A stretch of 15,318 nucleotides of DNA, taken from positions 1 to 15,318 of the forward strand of contig JBKPFU010000035.1 of NCBI GenBank assembly GCA_046728975.1, written 5' to 3'. How positions within the stretch are numbered: the stretch's first letter is position 1; each line of letters begins with the position of its first letter. Source of the DNA: JBKPFU01 sp046728975. GTDB lineage: Bacteria; Actinomycetota; Thermoleophilia; Gaiellales; Gaiellaceae. Below, piece after piece: positions 1 through 7,143 of this stretch. The position numbers and the translations under genes were made by a program. Below the pieces are notes generated by a model that was given only the letters and a program-made list of their open reading frames with translations, was not told the origin of the DNA and did no database searches.

Positions 1-377
1 TCCAGCGGATACAGACCCGGCTGCGAAATCCCAATCTCTCTCCCGCCGAGCGCGAGCAGCTCGAGTACGAGCTAGGGCTCGACCGGCAGCGGCTGGCCGC
101 GATTCAACGTGCCCGCGGCTCGACCGTCCGCCGTGCGCAGCTCGCGCGGGTCTCGCTGACGCTGACGACTCACAAGGCAGAAGCGGCGCCGGCGGGCAAG
201 AGCCGTTTCGAGCGAACGCTCGACGACGCGCTGTCGGTGCTCGGCGCCGAGGTCGCAATCCTGCTCTACGTCGTACTGGTCGCGGGCCCGCTGCTCGTCC
301 TGCTCGTCGGCGGCGTCCTCATCGCGCGGACGCAACGCCGCCGGCTCGAAGAGCGGCTGCTCGAGCGCGCGACCTAG
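1..377 (+). CDS. C-terminal end of a DUF4349-type membrane protein (5' end outside window)
   Basis: The frame is open from the left edge to a TAG at 375-377 and gives about 124 residues without a start, so this is the end of a gene that begins upstream. What is seen: a charged, coiled-coil-like stretch rich in Arg, Glu and Leu, a short beta-like segment (ARVSLTLTTHKAE), then a hydrophobic membrane span of about 24 residues (around VAILLYVVLVAGPLLVLLVG) and a basic cytoplasmic tail. This order, helical linker, beta strand, terminal transmembrane helix, is the usual C-terminal layout of DUF4349 proteins, which are putative membrane-anchored extracytoplasmic proteins of unknown function. It converges with the metalloprotease-like gene, 9 bases away. 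Family assignment is by pattern only. Confidence 0.65.
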   Translation, partial: QRIQTRLRNPNLSPAEREQLEYELGLDRQRLAAIQRARGSTVRRAQLARVSLTLTTHKAEAAPAGKSRFERTLDDALSVLGAEVAILLYVVLVAGPLLVLLVGGVLIARTQRRRLEERLLERAT

Positions 378-386
378 AACACGGCG

Positions 387-1670
387 CTAGAAAGCAATCC
401 AGCCGGGCAGCCTGCCGCGGGCGCCGACGGCGGCGTATCCGACCTGATAGTGGACGCCGTCGAAGCGGCCGCTGGTCACGATCAAGACGATTCGCCTCCG
501 CTCGGCCGGGTTGCGGAAGAGCGTCGACATGATGACTCCCTTTCCCGGCCTGAACCGTTTCTCGACGACGCGGCGCCCTTTGGGGCCGCCGACGACGAGG
601 GTGACGCGCGGCTTTGGACCGTCTCCGTAGGGGACTGCGATCACCACACCTCGGGCGCGTGCCGGCACGTGCACCGGCACGTAGTGCGTCGAGAGCCCGA
701 AGACAGTGCGAACGGGCGTGGCGCGGGGCGCGACGGACGCCTGAAGCGAGTAGGCGTCACCCACCGCGAGCCCTCGTCGGTAGAGGCTCAAGGCAAAGTT
801 GGTGAACACGCCGTAGAGCGACCCGACGCGGCTGCGCCTGAGCGCGAGATCGAGCTGCTTGACGCCGACGCGGGTCGGCCGCCCCGCGCGCTCGTCGGCC
901 TGCAGCTGCGCGAAGTATCGCGGCAGGATGCCGCCGTTCACCCGCGCGAGATGCAGCCACCACCAGGCGCCGCCGTAGCAGTGGACGCAGCTGAAGCGTT
1001 CGTCGTAGAGCGGGAGCCACGGCCTGCTCAACCAGGCGTCGAGGTAGTCCTTCATTGCGAGGTCGTCGAGGCGGGGGAAGACGAGCATCGAGAGCGCGGT
1101 CGCGCTGCCCTCGAAGGCCCAGAGCGGGACCTGCCCGCTCAGGATGTAGGAGAACTGGACCACGTGGAAGAGCTCGTGCGCAACCGCGATACGAACGCTG
1201 CCGAGCGGCCTGACCTGCCCAGTGTCGAGGCGCGGCGAGATGAGCACGAACGTTCCGCCCTCGGCCACGCGCGGCGTGAAGGTGAACCCGAGGACGCCGG
1301 CGGGCAGGCTCTTGATGTAGATGTCCGGTTTGGCGTCGGGCCCGGCCGTGTCCGGCAGCGGCCGCTTGAAGCCGTGGCGCTCGTAGTAGAGCAGCGCCCT
1401 TTCGGCCGCCTGGCTCACCTCCTCGACGTAGTCGGGGCGGCCGCTTGCGTCGTCGTCTGCGAGCGGCGGCGCGTCTGGCCCCGTCGTCACGTAGTGGACG
1501 ACCGCGCGGGCGCCGACGTACGGCGGCGCCTCGGGCGCCGTATACGCGTAGCTGCCTGCAGTCGTAGGTCGCAGGACCGCGGCCGGATCGGCCGCGTAGG
1601 CGGAGCTCGCTCCGATGACCAGAGCGAGACCGCCGGCGGCCATGAACGCGAGGACTCGGGCCACAGGCAT
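387..1670 (-). CDS. Secreted gluzincin-like putative zinc metalloprotease
   Basis: The 427-residue protein starts at ATG (1668-1670). It has a signal peptide ending near ASSAYA-AD, so it should be exported. Residues 165-169 are HELFH, the zinc-binding HExxH motif, and Glu187 lies 18 residues later in a W-A-F-E-G context, the spacing expected for the third zinc ligand of gluzincin peptidases. Around residues 73-84 a D-D-A-S-G-R-P-D-Y-V-E-E segment resembles the calcium-loop-like stretch seen before the catalytic domain in uncharacterised secreted bacterial metalloproteases of the MXAN_6640 type. The C-terminal 130 residues are beta-rich without recognised motifs. It lies 40 bases after the amidase on the same strand, with no clear ribosome-binding site. 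Substrate is unknown. The active-site motif is clear; protease activity is inferred. Confidence 0.7.
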   Translation of the reverse strand: MPVARVLAFMAAGGLALVIGASSAYAADPAAVLRPTTAGSYAYTAPEAPPYVGARAVVHYVTTGPDAPPLADDDASGRPDYVEEVSQAAERALLYYERHGFKRPLPDTAGPDAKPDIYIKSLPAGVLGFTFTPRVAEGGTFVLISPRLDTGQVRPLGSVRIAVAHELFHVVQFSYILSGQVPLWAFEGSATALSMLVFPRLDDLAMKDYLDAWLSRPWLPLYDERFSCVHCYGGAWWWLHLARVNGGILPRYFAQLQADERAGRPTRVGVKQLDLALRRSRVGSLYGVFTNFALSLYRRGLAVGDAYSLQASVAPRATPVRTVFGLSTHYVPVHVPARARGVVIAVPYGDGPKPRVTLVVGGPKGRRVVEKRFRPGKGVIMSTLFRNPAERRRIVLIVTSGRFDGVHYQVGYAAVGARGRLPGWIAF

Positions 1671-1710
1671 GCGGTGAAGGTTTCGGCAGAGGCTCGCCGG
1701 CGGGCGTCCC

Positions 1711-2778
1711 TCAAACGAGGGAGGACGCCGCTGCGAGGACGCGCGCGTCGTCGCCGGGTCGGCCCACGATCTGGAGCGAGGCTTCGCCGGCGGGAACGGC
1801 CAGCGCGGGCCAGCCGAGCGCGTTGATCGGGTAGGTGAAGTGCGTGAGCGCGTTGCGGACGTCGAGCTCGAGCGCGCCGACCGGCGGAGGTAGGACAGGC
1901 ATCGTTGGCGTCACGACAAGGTCGAAGCCTTCGAGAGCCTCGAGTGCGCGCTCGCGGTACTCCTCGCGGTTCCGCGCGCCTGCTTCGTATTCACGGTCGG
2001 TCACCTGAAGGCACTTCTCGATCTTCGCCCGCACGTCCGGGCCGTATTCGTCTGCGTGCTCGGTGAAGAGCTCCCCGTGGACGTCGGCCACCTCGCGCAT
2101 GAAGACCTTGGACGTGCCTTTCGGGCGCGGGAAGTCGATCGACTCGCGCTCGGGGAACCACGCCGCGGCCGCCTCCTCGACGGCGACTCGAACGGCCGGT
2201 TCCGCCTCGTCCAGCCAGCCGAGGGCGACCCGGACGTCTTCCGGCTGCGCGCGACGGCCGCCGAAAACCTCCATGAACTCGACACAGCGCTCGATCGTCT
2301 CTGCGATCGGGCCGGCGTGGTCGAAGCTGGGCGCGAGCGGAAAGCAGCCGTCGAGGGGAACGTTCCCGTGCGTCGGCTTGAAGCCGACGAGACCGCAGCA
2401 GGCCGCGGGGATGCGGATCGAGCCTCCGGAGTCGGTGCCGAGCCCAACGTCTGCGAGCCCCGCGGCCACCGCCGCGGCCGAGCCGCCGCTCGAGCCTCCG
2501 GCGATCAGGCCGGGGCGGCGCGGGTTCGGGACGGTCCCGAAGTGGGGGTTCTGCGACGTGACGCCGTAGGCGAACTCGTGCAGGTTCGTCTTCCCGATGT
2601 CGCCGTAGCCGGCAGCCTCGAGGACTCGAACCGCTTCCGCGGTCTCGCTTGGAACATGGTCGGCGAAGAGGATCGAGCCGTAGGTGGTGACGAGGCCCGC
2701 CGTGTCGAAGAGATCCTTGACCGCGAGCCGGATCCCCGGCGCCGGGTGCTCCGGCCGCGCCAGGAAGATCCCGGGCAG
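1711..2778 (-). CDS. Amidase-signature family enzyme (GatA-like fold)
   Basis: Amidase-signature hydrolases cleave amide bonds with a Ser-cisSer-Lys triad. All three elements are visible: the Lys in LAVKDLFDTAG (codons near 2716), the GGSSGGS loop (near 2482-2499), and the nucleophile Ser in GLGTDSGGSIRIPA. The first ATG/GTG/TTG in frame is a GTG at 2467-2469, but starting there would remove the Lys and the GGSS loop, so the real protein must begin upstream. The frame is open back to a TGA at 2806-2808 and holds no ATG, GTG or TTG; the CTG at 2776-2778, one base after the stop of the 59-aa gene, is the most plausible start and gives about 355 residues, short for the family (often 450-500). 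Substrate cannot be told; the window shows no gatB or gatC, so a GatA role is unlikely. Confidence 0.8.
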   Translation of the reverse strand: MPGIFLARPEHPAPGIRLAVKDLFDTAGLVTTYGSILFADHVPSETAEAVRVLEAAGYGDIGKTNLHEFAYGVTSQNPHFGTVPNPRRPGLIAGGSSGGSAAAVAAGLADVGLGTDSGGSIRIPAACCGLVGFKPTHGNVPLDGCFPLAPSFDHAGPIAETIERCVEFMEVFGGRRAQPEDVRVALGWLDEAEPAVRVAVEEAAAAWFPERESIDFPRPKGTSKVFMREVADVHGELFTEHADEYGPDVRAKIEKCLQVTDREYEAGARNREEYRERALEALEGFDLVVTPTMPVLPPPVGALELDVRNALTHFTYPINALGWPALAVPAGEASLQIVGRPGDDARVLAAASSLV

Positions 2779-2779
2779 C

Positions 2780-2959
2780 TCAGTAGTCGGAGACTGCGTT
2801 GTAGATCAGCGCGACGACGAGGGTCCCGACCGCGAGCAGGATGAACAGCCCGAGGAGCGCGAGGCCCCAGATCATGTTCCTGCGGTTGACCTTGGGCTCG
2901 TGCCCGACGGGCTCGGAGTATGTGCTCGGAGGCGGCGGCTCCCGCGGCGGCTCGCTCAT
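2780..2959 (-). CDS. Small single-span membrane protein in the oxidase operon (59 aa)
   Basis: A 59-residue ORF starts at ATG 2957-2959 and ends at TGA 2780-2782. Its start overlaps the ctaB stop as ATGA (2956-2959), typical of translational coupling. The first half is Pro/Glu-rich and hydrophilic (MSEPPREPPPPSTYSEP), followed by a basic stretch (KVNRRN) and one strong transmembrane helix (IWGLALLGLFILLAVGTLVV), ending in YNAVSDY. The positive residues before the helix suggest an N-in orientation. Location and size suggest a small accessory subunit or assembly factor of the cytochrome oxidase, but I recognise no named family. It is supported by the exact overlap with ctaB, the membrane helix and the immediate link to the amidase frame. 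Confidence 0.7.
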   Translation of the reverse strand: MSEPPREPPPPSTYSEPVGHEPKVNRRNMIWGLALLGLFILLAVGTLVVALIYNAVSDY

Positions 2960-4128
2960 GCGATTCCGACGCTCAGCGCCGCTGCGACGAACAGCAAAGC
3001 CAGGTACAGAAGCGAGAAGTGGAAGAGCGCTCCGGCGCGCGCCGGCGTCGTCTCGTGCCGGACACGCACCGCGAGGCGGACGAATGCTGCTCCGAGCAGC
3101 ACTGCCGCGCCGAGGTAGATCCAGCCGAAGGCGTATGCGACCGCAAGCGTGAACGAGACGAGCAGGATCGAGTAGAGGAGGATCTGACGCGCCGTCTCCG
3201 CATCACCGCGGACGACGGGCAGCATCGGGATTCTCGCCGCCTCGTAGTCGCGCTTGATCAGCAGCGCGAGCGCCCAGAAGTGCGGCGGCGTCCACAGGAA
3301 GACGATCAGGAAGAGGAAAAGTGCGGGCAGCGCCAGGTTCCCGGTCGCCGCGGCCCAGCCGACGAGCGGCGGCACGGCGCCTGCCGCCCCGCCGATGACG
3401 ATGTTCTGCGGCGTCGAGCGCTTCAGCCAGCGTGTGTAGACCAGGACGTAGAAGAGGTTCCCGACCAGCGCAAGCGCAGCCGTGAGGACGTTCACCGTGC
3501 TGGCGAGCAGGACGAAGGAGAACGCGGACAGAGCCAGGCCGAACTCGAGCGCGCGCGTGGCCGGAACGCGCTCCTCCGCCACCGGCCGGTGATCGGTGCG
3601 GCGCATCAGGCGATCGATGTCGCGGTCGAGCACGTGGTTGAGCGCGCTCGCGCCGCCACACGCGAGCGCACGGCCGGCCATCGCCGCCGCCGCGAGCCCG
3701 ACCGGCGGCAGACCTTGTGTTGCAACACACATTCCACAAAACCCCGTGAGCAGCAGGAGCGACATGATCCGGGGCTTCGTCAGCGTCACGTAGTCGCGCC
3801 AGGAGGACGCTGGAACTTTCTCGCCTCGGTATGCCTGCGCCGTGGTCACGAGTGCAGCCGCAAGTGCCAAGGCAGAGATGGTGGCGTGCAACAGAAGCTC
3901 CGTCACGAGCGCGGCTGCGCCGAACAGGACGAAAGCTGCCGCGGCGCTTGGGAGGAGGCGCCGGTGCGCGGTCCAGGCCGCCACGAGAACCGCCGCGAGC
4001 GGCGGCAGCGCGAGCGCGGCGAGCAGGCGGTGTGCGGTGCCGAGCTCGAGCGCGCCGCTCACGACGGCGAGCGCGGTCCCCGCGGCTCCTGCCAACGCGG
4101 TCAGCCGAAGCCACGGCCCCGGCGTCAT
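2956..4128 (-). CDS. ctaB: Protoheme IX farnesyltransferase (heme O synthase) with extra N-terminal membrane domain
   Basis: CtaB farnesylates heme B to heme O in the membrane, the first step toward heme A for aa3-type oxidases. The UbiA-family core begins near residue 109 (DYVTLTKPRIM). The first Asp-rich motif is N164-HVL-D168-RDI-D172, followed by RTDHRP; the family's conserved YTRWLKRSTPQNIVIGG segment is also present. The 390-residue length exceeds the usual roughly 300 because of about 105 extra N-terminal residues with around four hydrophobic helices. That part carries His33 (TAHRLL) and His81 (LLHATIS), resembling half of a CtaA/COX15 heme A synthase bundle. Start ATG 4126-4128 has a GGGAG ribosome-binding site 8 bases upstream. 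It follows coxA by 97 bases and overlaps the small membrane ORF. Core assignment is firm; the origin of the extension is inference. Confidence 0.93.
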   Translation of the reverse strand: MTPGPWLRLTALAGAAGTALAVVSGALELGTAHRLLAALALPPLAAVLVAAWTAHRRLLPSAAAAFVLFGAAALVTELLLHATISALALAAALVTTAQAYRGEKVPASSWRDYVTLTKPRIMSLLLLTGFCGMCVATQGLPPVGLAAAAMAGRALACGGASALNHVLDRDIDRLMRRTDHRPVAEERVPATRALEFGLALSAFSFVLLASTVNVLTAALALVGNLFYVLVYTRWLKRSTPQNIVIGGAAGAVPPLVGWAAATGNLALPALFLFLIVFLWTPPHFWALALLIKRDYEAARIPMLPVVRGDAETARQILLYSILLVSFTLAVAYAFGWIYLGAAVLLGAAFVRLAVRVRHETTPARAGALFHFSLLYLALLFVAAALSVGIA

Positions 4129-4165
4129 GGCCGCGGCTCCCGGCGTCCAACGAGTCGACCGGTCA

Positions 4166-4205
4166 TTTCAGACGGCCGTCCGGGCAGAGCCCGATCGGCC
4201 TGAAA
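4166..4205 (-). repeat. Long stem-loop between coxA and ctaB
   Basis: In the 97-base gap between the coxA stop and the ctaB start, the sequence folds on either strand into a stem of three paired blocks (TTTCAG/CTGAAA, GCCG/CGGC, CGGGC/GCCCG) around a TCT or AGA loop, with small internal bulges. No T-run follows on the coding strand, so a simple intrinsic terminator is not indicated. It could reduce read-through or stabilise the 3' end of the coxBA message. Confidence 0.55.
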
Positions 4206-4225
4206 GAGACACCGCAAGCGGCGTC

Positions 4226-5860
4226 TCATACCCTCGCCTCCGCCACGCGGCGGCGCACATCGCGCAAGGGGCGTGCGCTGGTCACGTAGGGAACCTTGTC
4301 GAAATTGTGCGGCGGCGGGGGCGAGGTCGTGTACCACTCGAGCGTGTCCCCAAGCCAAGGGTCGGCCACCGCCCGGCGGCCCGTGCGCGACGTCTTCACG
4401 ACGTTGACCACGAAAGCAAGCATGCCGAACGCCATCACGTAGGCGCCGATCGTCGAGATCAGGTTCCACGCCTGCATCCAGCCGTTCCCGTTCCAGGTGT
4501 AGACCCTGCGCGGCATGCCCATCAGGCCGAGGAAGTGCTGTGGGAAGAACGCGAGGTTGATCCCGATGAAGAAAAGCCAGAAGTTCAGCTTGCCGAGCCG
4601 CTCGTCGAGCATCCGCCCGAACATCTTCGGCCACCAGTAGTAGAGGCCGGCGAACAACCCAAATACGGAGCCGCCGAAGAGCACGTAGTGCATATGGGCG
4701 ACGACGAAGTACGTGTCGGTCGCCTGCCAGTCGAACGGGAACGCCGCGACGAAGATCCCCGAGAGGCCGCCGATCGTGAAGACCGCGATGAAGCCGAGCG
4801 CGAACAGCATCGCCGTGTCGAAGACGATGTTCCCGCGCCACGTCGTCGCGAGCCAGTTGAAGATCTTCACGCCGGTCGGAACCGCGATCACCATCGACGA
4901 GAGCATGAAGAACGCCTGGAGGTACGTCGGCAGCCCCACCGAGAACATGTGGTGCGCCCAGACGAGCATCGAGTAGAAGCCGATCGCGACCGTCGAGTAG
5001 GCGATCGCCTTGTAGCCGAAGATCGGCTTGCGTGCGAAGACCGGGATCACCTCGGAGACGATCCCCATCGCGGGCAGAATCATGATGTAGACCTCAGGGT
5101 GCCCGAAGAACCAGAAGACGTGCTGGTAGAGCACTGCGCTTCCACCTTCGTTCGGCAGGAAGAAGTGCGTGTCGAGCTGGCGGTCCATCAGCAGCAGGGT
5201 CAGGCCCGTGGCGAGCACAGGCAGCACCGCGACGAGCAGCCACGCGTAGATCTCGATCGACCAGACGAAGAGCGGCAGGCGCATCCACGTCATTCCGCGC
5301 GTCCGCATGTTGTGAATCGTCGCCAGGAAGTTGATCGCGCCGGCGAACGACGACAGGGTGAGGATGTGCAGCGACAGGATCCACAGGTCCTGGCCGTTGC
5401 CGCCCGTCTGCTCCGAGAGCGGTGGGTAGCTGTACCAGCCGGACTTCGCTGCTCCGCCCGCGGCGAACCAGCTGCCGAAGAGGACGATTCCGCCGAAGAG
5501 GAAGAACCAGTACGAGAGGGCGTTTAGGCGCGGGAACGCCATGTCCCGCGCGCCGATCATCAGCGGGACGAGGTAGTTCGCGAACCCCGCGAACACAGGC
5601 ACGACGACCAGGAACACCATGGCCGTGCCGTGGATCGTGAACAGCTGGTTGTAGGTGTCGCGCGTGAAGACCGTCTCGTTCGGGCGCGCAAGCTGCGAGC
5701 GCATCAAGAGCGCGAAAATCCCGGCGAGCACGAAGAAGAAGAGCGCGGTCGAGATGTAGAGGATCCCGATCCGCTTGTGGTCGACCGTCGTCAGCCAACT
5801 GGAGACGCGCCCGCGGGAAACGACGACGGAAACGGGAACCGTTTCTGCTCTAGCCGCCAC
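4226..5860 (-). CDS. ctaD: Cytochrome c oxidase subunit I (aa3 type, A1 family)
   Basis: This is the 544-residue, 12-helix catalytic subunit that reduces O2 to water and pumps protons. Visible ligands: heme a His77 (FTIHGT) and His391, heme a3 His389 (VVAHMHYVLFGG), CuB His254 and His303-His304 (VWAHHMF), and the cross-linked Tyr258. The D-channel residues Asp106 and Asn95 and the Glu256 of GHPEVY are present, as is the K-channel Lys332 (TGVKIFNW); this set defines the A1 subgroup. The start is GTG 5858-5860, overlapping the coxB end by 11 bases, with AAGGGAG (5867-5873) placed 6 bases upstream, so coxB and coxA are translationally coupled. The length gives no room for a fused subunit III domain, and none is encoded nearby. 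Confidence 0.97.
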   Translation of the reverse strand: MAARAETVPVSVVVSRGRVSSWLTTVDHKRIGILYISTALFFFVLAGIFALLMRSQLARPNETVFTRDTYNQLFTIHGTAMVFLVVVPVFAGFANYLVPLMIGARDMAFPRLNALSYWFFLFGGIVLFGSWFAAGGAAKSGWYSYPPLSEQTGGNGQDLWILSLHILTLSSFAGAINFLATIHNMRTRGMTWMRLPLFVWSIEIYAWLLVAVLPVLATGLTLLLMDRQLDTHFFLPNEGGSAVLYQHVFWFFGHPEVYIMILPAMGIVSEVIPVFARKPIFGYKAIAYSTVAIGFYSMLVWAHHMFSVGLPTYLQAFFMLSSMVIAVPTGVKIFNWLATTWRGNIVFDTAMLFALGFIAVFTIGGLSGIFVAAFPFDWQATDTYFVVAHMHYVLFGGSVFGLFAGLYYWWPKMFGRMLDERLGKLNFWLFFIGINLAFFPQHFLGLMGMPRRVYTWNGNGWMQAWNLISTIGAYVMAFGMLAFVVNVVKTSRTGRRAVADPWLGDTLEWYTTSPPPPHNFDKVPYVTSARPLRDVRRRVAEARV

Positions 5861-6839
5861 CGCCGGCTCCCTTCGGCGCGAACCGCTGCCGCGCGTAGGC
5901 GAGCAGCGCGTTTAGCTGGACGTCGCTCCAACCGGCGCCGACCGCCGGCATCTTGCCGCGCCCGTTCTCGAGCAGCGTCGTCAGTCCGCGCCGATCGCCC
6001 ATCAGCGGGTTCTGGTCGATCTTCGGCCCGATGAATCCCTGGCCCCGAAAGCCGTGGCAGCTGGCGCAGACGCCCTCGAAGGTCATCTTTCCGAGGGTCG
6101 AGGTCGCCGCTCGCTGCGCCTGGGCCTCGGCTTGGAGCCACCGGGCGAACGCGTCCGCCGGCACCGCCTCGACACGAGCCTTCATGTCGGCGTGCTGGAT
6201 GCCGCAGAACTCCCCGCACTGACCCCTGAACGTCCCGGGCTGGTCGGTCTGAAACCAGGTGTGGTTCGTCTTGCCGGGGATCGCGTCGAACTTGCCGCTG
6301 AGCGCGGGGATCCACCAGCTGTGGTCGACGTCGGGCGACGTGATGTCGAGCGTGACTACGCGCTCGGCGGGGACGCGCATGCGGTTCACCTGCACGACCC
6401 CGTTCGGGTACGTGAAGTTCCAGTAGAACTGCCGGCCCTCGACGTGCACATTCAGCCGGTCGCCGGCGCTTGCGGACGGCACGTCCTTGATTCCCGGCAG
6501 CTTGTAGAAGACGAAGCTCGCGATCGCGACGAGGATCAGGACCGGCGCCGCCGTCCAAATCAGCTCCAGCCGCGTCGACCCGTGGATCTGCGGGCCGTCC
6601 ACGTCGCGCCGCCGTCCCCGGCTGCGGAAGCGGACGATGAACGCGACCAACGCTCCTTCGACGAGCAGGAAGATTCCGCCCGTGATCCCGAGGATGAGCC
6701 AGTAGATGTCCCGGATCCGCTCGGCGTTCGGCGACTCGGCCGGGGGCGCGATGCCGCCGTTTGTCGCCGCCGCCGCCGGAACGAGCACGAGCGCGAGGAG
6801 GACGGCGAGTGCGAGCTTCCGGCGCACGAGCGGTGGCAT
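5850..6839 (-). CDS. ctaC: Cytochrome c oxidase subunit II with fused cytochrome c domain (caa3 type)
   Basis: The 329-residue protein takes electrons into the oxidase through the dinuclear CuA centre. A signal-like N-terminus (about 1-25) is followed by two transmembrane hairpin helices (about 45-70 and 95-113) and the cupredoxin domain. CuA ligands are all present: His173 (VDHSWW), Cys208, Glu210, Cys212, His216 and Met219 in CGEFCGIQHADM. A C-terminal class-I cytochrome c domain has the heme motif C258-A-S-C261-H262 and the likely axial Met297 (GKMPAVG). This fusion marks a caa3-type enzyme, common in Gram-positive and some thermophilic bacteria, which replaces a separate soluble cytochrome c. 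It begins at ATG 6837-6839, just 3 bases from the start of the divergent 97-aa gene. Confidence 0.97.
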   Translation of the reverse strand: MPPLVRRKLALAVLLALVLVPAAAATNGGIAPPAESPNAERIRDIYWLILGITGGIFLLVEGALVAFIVRFRSRGRRRDVDGPQIHGSTRLELIWTAAPVLILVAIASFVFYKLPGIKDVPSASAGDRLNVHVEGRQFYWNFTYPNGVVQVNRMRVPAERVVTLDITSPDVDHSWWIPALSGKFDAIPGKTNHTWFQTDQPGTFRGQCGEFCGIQHADMKARVEAVPADAFARWLQAEAQAQRAATSTLGKMTFEGVCASCHGFRGQGFIGPKIDQNPLMGDRRGLTTLLENGRGKMPAVGAGWSDVQLNALLAYARQRFAPKGAGGGG

Positions 6840-6842
6840 TCT

Positions 6843-7136
6843 ATGAGGGTGGCTGACCGGACGCGCGTCCAGCTTCCGGCGGGCGTCGGCGATGAGTTCG
6901 AGGTCTACGTGAACGGGATCGCCCAGCGAGAGGGGAACGACTTCCGGCGGGAGGGAAACGAGCTCGTGTTCGAGCGCAGGCTGGCGCGCGAGGGACGACT
7001 CGGCTTCTGGCGCTGGCTCTCCCTGTTCCTCGGCGTCGCCGGCACCTATCGCCAGAACGACAGCGTGGACGTCGTCTACGAAACGGCCGGGCGTCGCACC
7101 GTCGCCAGCGGCCTGCCGCTGATCGGCGCCGATTGA
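6843..7136 (+). CDS. Conserved hypothetical protein, 97 aa
   Basis: The ORF starts at ATG 6843-6845 (a GTG at 6849-6851 is an alternative) and ends at TGA 7134-7136. A much longer in-frame reading extends upstream across coxB but is only its antisense shadow. The protein is soluble-looking at the N-terminus with alternating beta-like segments (VQLPAGVGDEFEVYVNG), then a short hydrophobic WRWLSLFLGVAGTY segment and a polar end with DSVDVVYE. It looks like a small compact domain with a hydrophobic patch or one membrane-touching helix. I have a weak memory of similar small actinobacterial proteins but no function. It is divergent from the oxidase operon and convergent with the transporter operon, 7 bases from its last gene. 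Confidence 0.7.
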   Translation: MRVADRTRVQLPAGVGDEFEVYVNGIAQREGNDFRREGNELVFERRLAREGRLGFWRWLSLFLGVAGTYRQNDSVDVVYETAGRRTVASGLPLIGAD

Positions 7137-7143
7137 AAAGCGC

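Noticed and set aside
450..1826. 458-codon open frame on the plus strand
   Set aside because: Antisense to the metalloprotease-like gene, which has a signal peptide and an HExxH site; the plus-strand product is Arg-rich without motifs.
1711..2469. Amidase starting at the GTG at 2467-2469
   Set aside because: It would lack the catalytic Lys and the GGSSGGS loop, both encoded in frame just upstream.
2920..4203. 427-codon open frame on the plus strand
   Set aside because: Antisense to ctaB; no recognisable protein features.
3842..5527. 561-codon open frame on the plus strand
   Set aside because: It lies antisense to coxA and ctaB, whose catalytic residues are intact; its protein is an Arg/Glu/Asp-rich low-complexity shadow typical of high-GC DNA.
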